Source: a virus. From it: a stretch of 28,327 bases of DNA. Where the stretch lies: IMG/VR virus record IMGVR_UViG_3300006315_000024, positions 1 to 28,327 of that record. One strand, 5' to 3'. A program made the position numbers and the translations under genes. Below, one piece after another: positions 22,936-27,434 of this stretch; position 1 is the stretch's first letter, and every line of letters begins with the position of its first letter. The notes beneath the pieces were generated by a model. That model saw only the letters and a list, made by a program, of their open reading frames with translations, ran no database searches and was not told where the DNA came from.

Positions 22936-23531
22936 GCTATCTCCTTTTTGTTTGTTGACATTGTAAATTTAGAATATGGTTTTTGCCATATTTTATGACT
23001 GCAAATATTCTTGTATGAATCACCGCAGTAATATTTATTTTCTAAAGTTATGGTTGGGTCTGAATAGTTAATAATTAATTCAGCATCTAAAATAGTATAG
23101 CGTTTTATGTTCTTTGGTTTTATAACGCCTTTATAACAAGCGTTACCTAAAAACTTTATACTATCTTCAGCAAAGTTTTTATAGTTTAACAATTCATCTC
23201 TAAAAAACTTAGTTCTTTCTTGAATGGTTGTTTTTTCAACAGACGCTTTCCATTCAGGGTCAATTCTTGCCTTTTGTTCAAGATAATCCTCATCAGGATA
23301 TAATCTATCTAACTTTACATTAACCTCAATGACAACTGGGTCAAACTTTCTTTCTGCTACATCATAGGCACATAAAGCAAAGTGAGGTGCATAGCTATCG
23401 GTTAAATAAATCATATCTTTACGGCTTGGAAATTCTTGCCAATTAGATTGATTGTCATGCCTTGGCTTCAACCCATTAGTTAAAATATCATCAAGGTTTT
23501 TAGTTGTTGTTCCGTGATATAATGTTTTCAT
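22932..23531 (-). CDS. ADP-ribosyltransferase-like protein (KptA/ART fold)
   Basis: A 199-residue protein whose first 85 residues read as an ART/KptA-type NAD-binding fold: YHGTTTKNLDDILTNGLKPR (His6 in the H/R-type motif), a following loop, then MIYLTDSYAPHFALCAYDVA (Tyr42 and Thr44, the second motif), and VVIEVNV (Glu69 as possible catalytic Glu). KptA-type enzymes are RNA 2'-phosphotransferases, while relatives ADP-ribosylate proteins or nucleic acids. Phages use ARTs to reprogramme host RNA polymerase and to block defence systems. The C-terminal half (residues 90-199) is not assigned and has several Cys and His. The assignment comes from motif order only. TAATG couples it to the upstream 40-residue gene. 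Confidence 0.65.
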   Translation of the reverse strand: MKTLYHGTTTKNLDDILTNGLKPRHDNQSNWQEFPSRKDMIYLTDSYAPHFALCAYDVAERKFDPVVIEVNVKLDRLYPDEDYLEQKARIDPEWKASVEKTTIQERTKFFRDELLNYKNFAEDSIKFLGNACYKGVIKPKNIKRYTILDAELIINYSDPTITLENKYYCGDSYKNICSHKIWQKPYSKFTMSTNKKEIA

Positions 23532-23653
23532 TATCTCACACCTTTATTGGCTTTTCTTTTTAATTTTTTGGTATTAACTTTTGCCCAAGAGCCACTAAAT
23601 CTTTTACCTAATTTCTTAATGACTCTTGAATTATTTTCTAACTTAAATCTCAT
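23531..23653 (-). CDS. Small basic protein (40 aa)
   Basis: ATG at 23653 with GAGGGG at good spacing; TAA overlaps the next ATG (TAATG at 23529-23533). The product (MRFKLENNSRVIKKLGKRFS...) is highly basic with one Trp, so a nucleic-acid-binding or ribosome-related peptide is possible. It overlaps the upstream gene by 11 bases. The strong Shine-Dalgarno and clean coupling make it a likely real gene despite its size. Confidence 0.55.
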   Translation of the reverse strand: MRFKLENNSRVIKKLGKRFSGSWAKVNTKKLKRKANKGVR

Positions 23654-23840
23654 GGTGTCCCCTCACTATTTTTAATTCAGATAAATTAGGCCTTGCTTCA
23701 CCTCTTGGTGTTACTTTGAGATATAATTTTCTGTGCATAGAATTGTGGTATTTGTTAGCATCATTAATATTGGTAAAATTCTTTACAGTAATATTACCAA
23801 GCCCGTCATTTACTAAGACTTTTAATCGGTTATTTTTCAT
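23643..23840 (-). CDS. Small hypothetical protein (65 aa), first gene after an internal promoter
   Basis: ATG at 23840 with AAAGGAAA upstream. A 65-residue basic protein with strand-like segments (LKVLVNDGLGNITVKNFTNI, RKLYLKVTPRGEARPNLSELK). A consensus-like promoter lies 24-52 bp upstream (23864-23892), so this gene begins a separately controlled part of the minus-strand operon that also includes the ART-like and Mom-like genes and the recombinase. No family is recognised. Confidence 0.55.
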   Translation of the reverse strand: MKNNRLKVLVNDGLGNITVKNFTNINDANKYHNSMHRKLYLKVTPRGEARPNLSELKIVRGHHEI

Positions 23841-23863
23841 AATAATTTTCCTTTCCTGTATGT

Positions 23864-23892
23864 AAATTATTCTTGATTCGTGTAATTGTCAA
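23864..23892 (-). promoter_or_regulatory. Strong minus-strand promoter candidate inside the accessory operon
   Basis: On the minus strand, TTGACA (23892-23887), an exact sigma-70 -35 consensus, and TAATTT (23869-23864) are separated by 17 bp. The spacer carries ACGAATCA, the motif also seen at 10679-10686 before the replication operon; both promoters share the order ACGAATCA, a few bases, AATAATTTA. A transcript from here would begin about 17 bases before the 65-residue gene. Confidence 0.65.
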
Positions 23893-23903
23893 CTTCAGTT
23901 TGG

Positions 23904-24170
23904 TTATCTTGAATAAATAGCCCAAATTTGATTTCCACCATCAATAAACTTTCTTAAATATTCAAGCATATAATCGTTGGGGTAAAGGTTATGATACTCA
24001 AAACCATATTCTTCCGTTACTTTATTAATAAATTTCACAACAGCTTCTTCTGATTTGCTTCTAAAAAAATCAATTTCATTAGAACTGTTGCCTTCCTCGG
24101 TTAATGTAGCTTCAAAATACTTTGAACTTTCATCTCTTTCACCTTTGGTTATTGTTAATATATATTCCAT
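23904..24170 (-). CDS. Acidic hypothetical protein (88 aa) downstream of hammerhead copy 1
   Basis: ATG at 24170, with AAAGGAG as Shine-Dalgarno in a 37-nt leader that begins at the predicted cleavage site of the hammerhead at 24202-24260. The product is acidic (KGERDESSKYFEATLTEEGN, EEAVVKFINKVTEEYGFEYH) with alternating strands and helices, one Trp near the end (GGNQIWAIYSR). No family is recognised. It is the last gene before the internal promoter at 23864-23892. Its expression would be released from the upstream message by ribozyme cleavage. Confidence 0.55.
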   Translation of the reverse strand: MEYILTITKGERDESSKYFEATLTEEGNSSNEIDFFRSKSEEAVVKFINKVTEEYGFEYHNLYPNDYMLEYLRKFIDGGNQIWAIYSR

Positions 24171-24201
24171 AATATTCTCCTTTATGTTGTTAGACTTAAT
24201 T

Positions 24202-24260
24202 GTCTAGGACTAGGGTAAATAATACCCTAGTTTCGGTTACTTAAACCTCATCAGCTAGAC
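24202..24260 (-). ncRNA. Type I hammerhead ribozyme, copy 1
   Basis: Read on the minus strand: stem I 5' strand GTCTAG (24260-24255); core CTGATGA (24254-24248); stem II GGTT-TAAGT-AACC (24247-24235); core GAAA (24234-24231); stem III CTAGGGT, loop ATTATTT, ACCCTAG (24230-24210); then T and C completing GTC; and stem I 3' strand CTAGAC (24207-24202). All three stems are fully paired, and the CUGANGA, GAAA and GUC core of a hammerhead is complete; stem I is open-ended, so it is type I. Predicted cleavage is after C24208. The 5' part overlaps the last codons and stop (24241-24243) of the 145-residue gene. After cleavage the new 5' end can fold as TAGAC-AATTAA-GTCTA (24206-24191), competing with stem I. 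Cleavage leaves a 37-nt leader on the 88-residue gene. Confidence 0.9.
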
Positions 24261-24678
24261 TGTAAATTTTATAATCTCCTTCTCCGTGTGGGTCGTATTC
24301 AAACTTATCTAAAAGTTCATTCCATTCAGAAGCATAGGGACCTGTTTGATAACTATCATCAAGATAATCCCAAAGCATACCATTAACCGATAGCCCTATA
24401 TTTTCTTCTTCGGTATCAAGCCATACTGAAAATAAATTAATAGATTCTTTCCCCGGTTCTCTTTTGTTGATATGCAATAGGTTTCTTCTAAGACCTGGGT
24501 CTCTATTAGCTTCAATCTCTGGTAAAGCATCGGACAAAGGTTTTTCTAATAACTTATTCAGTTCGTTATCTTCCTTAATCTCCCACCTTGTAAAGTCTTC
24601 CAAGCTATTTAGAACCGCTTTAAAAACTGGCGCTAATTGATGATTGGTATTTATATTAAATAATTTTAAATATTCCAT
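24241..24678 (-). CDS. Acidic hypothetical protein (145 aa) whose 3' end encodes part of a hammerhead
   Basis: ATG 24678 is coupled to the previous stop (TAATG). The product is acidic and Leu-rich (HQLAPVFKAVLNSLEDFTRW, then GLSVNGMLWDYLDDSYQTGP), with no recognised motif. Its last five codons and stop (LADEV) are written by CTAGCTGATGAGGTTTAA, which is also the 5' strand of stem I, the CUGAUGA core and half of stem II of hammerhead copy 1. The C-terminal residues are therefore under dual constraint. Function unknown. Confidence 0.55.
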   Translation of the reverse strand: MEYLKLFNINTNHQLAPVFKAVLNSLEDFTRWEIKEDNELNKLLEKPLSDALPEIEANRDPGLRRNLLHINKREPGKESINLFSVWLDTEEENIGLSVNGMLWDYLDDSYQTGPYASEWNELLDKFEYDPHGEGDYKIYSLADEV

Positions 24679-24854
24679 TATTTTTCTCCTAAATTTATAT
24701 AATTACTAAAATCACCAAGTTCATAACTAACCCATTCGCTTTCATGGTCATCATTCTTAGCTTTTTCGATAGCTTCTTCTTTTGATTTAGCTGGTATATC
24801 AATTTCAACATAATCCTTGCGAACGGCTATTATTTTATATGTTTTTTCAATCAT
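24678..24854 (-). CDS. Small protein (58 aa), DpnD/PcfM-like
   Basis: ATG at 24854 and TAA at 24678-24680, both overlapping neighbours as TAATG. The product (MIEKTYKIIAVRKDYVEIDI...) has a strand, then the helix KSKEEAIEKAKNDDH, then ESEWVSYELGDF. The pattern strand, then SxEEAIExAK helix, then acidic strand is that of DpnD/PcfM-like small proteins found on plasmids and phages, whose function is unknown. The similarity is by motif only. Confidence 0.55.
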   Translation of the reverse strand: MIEKTYKIIAVRKDYVEIDIPAKSKEEAIEKAKNDDHESEWVSYELGDFSNYINLGEK

Positions 24855-25030
24855 TAGTCTTCCTCCCCTATTTTAATCATAGCATCAACCCAAGCGTCTA
24901 TTCTGGCTTGGTCTGATTTATCACTTGGTAAGTCAAGGCATGATTGTATGCCTAGAACTATCAAAGCTATAAAACAAGAGGCGAAGAAAACACCCCAAGT
25001 TATTAAAAATGTTGTTATAAAAGTTTCCAT
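24854..25030 (-). CDS. Small membrane protein (58 aa) downstream of hammerhead copy 2
   Basis: ATG at 25030 with AAGGAAAA as ribosome site; TAA overlaps the next ATG (TAATG, 24852-24856). One membrane segment spans about residues 5-28 (ITTFLITWGVFFASCFIALI), followed by a charged helical tail (CLDLPSDKSDQARIDAWVDA, then MIKIGEED). No family is recognised. The 37-nt leader starts exactly at the predicted cleavage site of hammerhead copy 2, as for the 88-residue gene after copy 1. Confidence 0.6.
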   Translation of the reverse strand: METFITTFLITWGVFFASCFIALIVLGIQSCLDLPSDKSDQARIDAWVDAMIKIGEED

Positions 25031-25061
25031 AATATTTTCCTTTTTTGTTGTTGGCTTTATT

Positions 25062-25119
25062 GCCTAAGACTAGGTCAGTTAAGACCTAGTTTCGGATATA
25101 TAATCCTCGTCAGTTAGGC
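25062..25119 (-). ncRNA. Type I hammerhead ribozyme, copy 2
   Basis: Read on the minus strand: stem I 5' strand GCCTAA (25119-25114); core CTGACGA (25113-25107); stem II GGAT-TATAT-ATCC (25106-25094); core GAAA (25093-25090); stem III CTAGGTC, loop TTAACT, GACCTAG (25089-25070); T and C completing GTC; stem I 3' strand TTAGGC (25067-25062). All stems pair perfectly, and each differs from copy 1 by paired changes on both sides. Predicted cleavage is after C25068, giving a 37-nt leader before the 58-residue membrane protein, the same length as copy 1. The stem I 5' strand is the last codon and stop of the ArdC-like gene. The new 5' end can pair GGC (25064-25062) with GCC (25055-25053) around AATAAA, again competing with stem I. 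Confidence 0.9.
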
Positions 25120-26088
25120 TGACTTTGATACCTCCTTTTCCTGTTGTTCTGCTAGGCATGAATTATCAATAATGAACTGACTGGCTTTAGATGCTTTGGA
25201 GATAGCTTTCACAATGTATCGGCTATCTTCTCTGTATCTTCTGTTCCAGCTTTTAAGATAACTAGCATGGTTCATTGGTGGACTTACTGTAAGACCAGTA
25301 TGACCTGACATAAATACCGCTGTAAATTCCGCTATCAGTTCCTCAAAGGCATATTCGTCATCGCCGAACATATTGTTGAAAGGTCTTTTGAGTCTTGATT
25401 CGTGACCTGTGCTATGTCCAATCTCGTGTAATAATGTTGATTTATAACTATGGTCTGCCGTTACGCCATTATCAAAAAAGGATGACCTTTCTGGCATTCC
25501 GATAAAGTCACCGCTAGGACTGTAAAACGCTCGGTTGCCACCTTCTTTTAGTTCGATATTCTGACTAGCTAAGTATGAGTCTATAACCTTTTGGGTTAAG
25601 TCCATATTAACCGTCATATCGGTTGGTCTTTTTCTACAGTAAGGTTCGCAAGTATCACCAAGTTCTCCTGATTTCATATTAACAACCTGACTTGCATTAA
25701 AAACGCTATAAACCTTATAAACAAAGTATTTGACTCTTTGCTTCATAACGCCGTCAACCTCTACATCTTCAATAATTGGTGAAGAAAAGATAATTGCGGT
25801 GGATTTTTCACCCTTCTGAACTTTAAATCCTTTGGATTGCCAGTTCTTGAAAGTCCCCCAATAATCTGACTTAAAATTATTTTGATGCTTAACCCAAGGT
25901 AATACTAAAGCGTTATAACCTTTATACGGCGTGCCGTCTTGGTTCATAGCTTGACCATCTGACCAATTCTTTGACCAGTGATTAGAACCTGGCTGGTTCA
26001 TCATCTCAATAATATTTTCGGACATAAATCGTTCAACCTCTTTTTTAACTGCTGAACCTTTAAGACCTTTGATTTGTAATTTATTCAT
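25114..26088 (-). CDS. ardC: ArdC-like antirestriction protein
   Basis: A 324-residue protein with both ArdC parts. The N-terminal ssDNA-binding domain covers about residues 10-150 (GYNALVLPW, YWGTFKNWQSKGFKVQKGEK, FVYKVYSVFNASQV), including the pattern WxTxxxxxxxGxxVxKGEK. The C-terminal zincin-like peptidase domain has HEIGH (221-225, zinc-binding HExxH) and AFEELIAEF (247-255, third ligand Glu). Plasmid ArdC binds single-stranded DNA and protects incoming DNA from restriction; the peptidase activity is not established. It is the first gene of the minus-strand operon, after a promoter and AGGAGG ribosome site, as expected for an early counter-defence gene. The gene ends inside hammerhead copy 2. 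Confidence 0.85.
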   Translation of the reverse strand: MNKLQIKGLKGSAVKKEVERFMSENIIEMMNQPGSNHWSKNWSDGQAMNQDGTPYKGYNALVLPWVKHQNNFKSDYWGTFKNWQSKGFKVQKGEKSTAIIFSSPIIEDVEVDGVMKQRVKYFVYKVYSVFNASQVVNMKSGELGDTCEPYCRKRPTDMTVNMDLTQKVIDSYLASQNIELKEGGNRAFYSPSGDFIGMPERSSFFDNGVTADHSYKSTLLHEIGHSTGHESRLKRPFNNMFGDDEYAFEELIAEFTAVFMSGHTGLTVSPPMNHASYLKSWNRRYREDSRYIVKAISKASKASQFIIDNSCLAEQQEKEVSKSA

Positions 26089-26130
26089 AATAACCTCCTA
26101 TAAAATGTAAAAATAAATAAATGTTGATTA

Positions 26131-26161
26131 ACTATATCCCACAGCTTGTTTTTAATGTCAA
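26131..26161 (-). promoter_or_regulatory. Minus-strand promoter of the accessory operon
   Basis: On the minus strand TTGACA (26161-26156) is an exact -35 consensus. TATAGT (26136-26131) lies 19 bp downstream, or GATATA (26138-26133) at 17 bp. The transcript would start about 35 bases before the ArdC-like ATG at 26088, which has AGGAGG as Shine-Dalgarno. Confidence 0.6.
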
Positions 26162-26454
26162 CATAAACTGAAAGAAATTTACATAATAATTTTAAATAAA
26201 TAAAAATAACTGTTGATAACTTTGTTGATAACTTTTGAGATTGCATTGGTTTTTAGCGTTTGCAATCTATTATGTATAAACTTTTGACTGATTGCATTAT
26301 TGCAAATGATTGCATTGGTTTCTATTTATTTAATTAAATCAATAGTTTAGAAGATTGCAAGATTGCATTTAATAACTTTTATACTTTTAAACGCTCATAA
26401 AGATTGCATGATTGCATTGTTTCAATAGCGTATATATACGCTATGAAATGCAAT
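26162..26454. other. Iteron-rich control region, candidate replication origin
   Basis: The gap 26089-26536 has no gene. From 26162 to 26210 it is almost pure A/T. Two DnaA-box-like nonamers TGTTGATAA follow at 26211-26219 and 26223-26231 (one mismatch from TGTGGATAA). Then come seven direct copies of GATTGCAT or GATTGCAA starting at 26239, 26290, 26308, 26353, 26361, 26402 and 26410. Inverted copies are TGCAATC (26261-26267) and ATGCAAT (26448-26454). Two pairs are spaced exactly 8 bp apart, head to tail. AT-rich stretch, DnaA-like boxes and iterons together resemble an origin of replication; an array of operator sites for a phage regulator controlling the divergent operons is the main alternative. 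Confidence 0.6.
26425..26444. promoter_or_regulatory. 20-bp perfect palindrome within a larger inverted repeat
   Basis: ATAGCGTATA followed by its exact complement TATACGCTAT. It lies inside an imperfect larger inverted repeat from ATTGCAT (26411-26417) to ATGCAAT (26448-26454), with TTTCA and TGAAA also pairing. It is 30 bp upstream of the promoter for the small-terminase-like gene, so it could be an operator for that or the minus-strand operon, or a cruciform or initiation site within the origin-like region. Confidence 0.6.
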
Positions 26455-26473
26455 TTGCTATTTGAGTCAGTAA

Positions 26474-26502
26474 TTGAATCTTTTATTAAATAAGATTATA
26501 TT
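26474..26502 (+). promoter_or_regulatory. Plus-strand promoter for the small-terminase-like gene
   Basis: TTGAAT (26474-26479) and TATATT (26497-26502) are 17 bp apart. The start would be about 27 bases before the ATG at 26537, which has AAGGA at 26523-26527 and ACGAATCA (26527-26534) between the ribosome site and the start codon. Confidence 0.55.
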
Positions 26503-26536
26503 ATGAATCTAATTAATTATATAAGGACGAATCACA

Positions 26537-27025
26537 ATGGCAGGACAACCGATAACAAAAAAGGCATTAAATCATTTAAAAGAAATAGGTCTTGAGTCTT
26601 TAGACGCTCGGCTATTAGAGGCTTTAGCCGAAGGTTATTCATTTAATCAAATTATAAAAGGTAAATGTCCTTTACTACCTGACTTCACTAGACCAAATAA
26701 GGATAGTTTAACTTGGTCAGTATTTTATAAATATCTGGACTTACCTCGTGATTCTTTTAAAGGGGACTTTAAAGGAGAGGTTATGCGTGTGAGAGAGGTG
26801 GCACAAAAGGAAATGGCACATAAAACAATGGAAGAGGCTATAGAGATAGCCGACGGCGTGGACTTAGATAGCGACTCAATTAATAAAGCGAAATTACAGA
26901 TTGATACTAGGAAATGGAAAGCTGGTTCTTATAATTCTCAGTTCAAAGCTGGTGGCGGAACAGATGTTAAGGTTAATATATCAACTCAGGACTTACATTT
27001 AGAGGCATTAAAGATAGATAAATAA
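26537..27025 (+). CDS. Small-terminase-like packaging protein
   Basis: A 162-residue protein. The N-terminal half reads as a helix-turn-helix-type region (LDARLLEALAEGYSFNQIIKG, then FTRPNKDSLTWSVFYKYLD). The C-terminal half has AHKTMEEAIEIADGVDLDSDSINKAKLQIDTRKWKA: the combination of a helix with EAxxIAD, an acidic loop, then a KxxIDTRKW helix is characteristic of P22- and Sf6-like small terminase subunits that recognise pac or cos DNA. The portal gene is about 400 bp downstream. The large subunit is 6 kb upstream behind the minus-strand operon, an unusual split. No search was possible, so the assignment is by motif. Confidence 0.7.
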   Translation: MAGQPITKKALNHLKEIGLESLDARLLEALAEGYSFNQIIKGKCPLLPDFTRPNKDSLTWSVFYKYLDLPRDSFKGDFKGEVMRVREVAQKEMAHKTMEEAIEIADGVDLDSDSINKAKLQIDTRKWKAGSYNSQFKAGGGTDVKVNISTQDLHLEALKIDK

Positions 27026-27305
27026 ATTGTCTATTTGCTACAGCACATTGACACAAATAATAAAAGTCAATTAATTCAATAACTTAACCATTATTGAAAA
27101 TCAGCGAAAAAGCCCCCCCTTCGTTTAAGTGATAGTGCATGATATAGCTTAGATACCCACACACTAACTTGAATATATCGCTAATATTAGACAGACCCCC
27201 CTCTTACTTTGTTTGTTTCTATAACTACTTTGCGAAAAATTTTTAGAATCATTATAATAGATAGCAGAAACACTAGATATATAGTGTCAAAATAAGGAAT
27301 CCTAT
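27026..27305. other. 280-bp gene-free region between small terminase and portal module
   Basis: No gene is seen. TTCAATAA (27075-27082) and TTATTGAA (27091-27098) form an 8-bp perfect stem with an 8-nt loop and no U-tract. ATTGAC (27047-27052) and GTCAAT (27066-27071) are a second short inverted pair. Two C-runs stand out in this AT-rich DNA: seven C at 27113-27119 and six at 27196-27201, both followed by T/C-rich sequence. A packaging initiation site beside the small terminase gene would fit the position but is not shown. The region ends with the promoter at 27230-27258. Confidence 0.5.
27230..27258 (+). promoter_or_regulatory. Plus-strand promoter for the portal operon
   Basis: TTGCGA (27230-27235) and a perfect TATAAT (27253-27258) are 17 bp apart. 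AGAATCA lies directly before the -10 box, as in other promoters in this window. Transcription would start near 27265, about 40 bases before the small ORF at 27306. Confidence 0.65.
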
Positions 27306-27434
27306 ATGGTTACGAGATATGACGCTCAACATGATGTTCAAGAATTGTTGAATAAAAATAACGCCACCAAAAAAGAAACCAAAAAGACTAATACTAAAGT
27401 TTCAGAAAAAAAGAAGAAAACAAATGCAGTCTGA
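27306..27434 (+). CDS. Small Lys-rich protein (42 aa)
   Basis: ATG at 27306 after AAGGAATCC, TGA at 27432-27434, overlapping the portal start at 27424 by 11 bases. The product is polar, with a helical start (YDAQHDVQELLNKNN) and a Lys/Thr-rich end (KKETKKTNTKVSEKKKK). It may be a disordered nucleic-acid-binding peptide, a head accessory protein or a leader. It is tightly coupled with the portal gene and behind a good promoter. No family is recognised. Confidence 0.5.
   Translation: MVTRYDAQHDVQELLNKNNATKKETKKTNTKVSEKKKKTNAV

Noticed and set aside
26239-26454. Repeat array as a CRISPR
   Set aside because: Repeats are only 8 bases, irregularly spaced and in both orientations, with no spacer structure.
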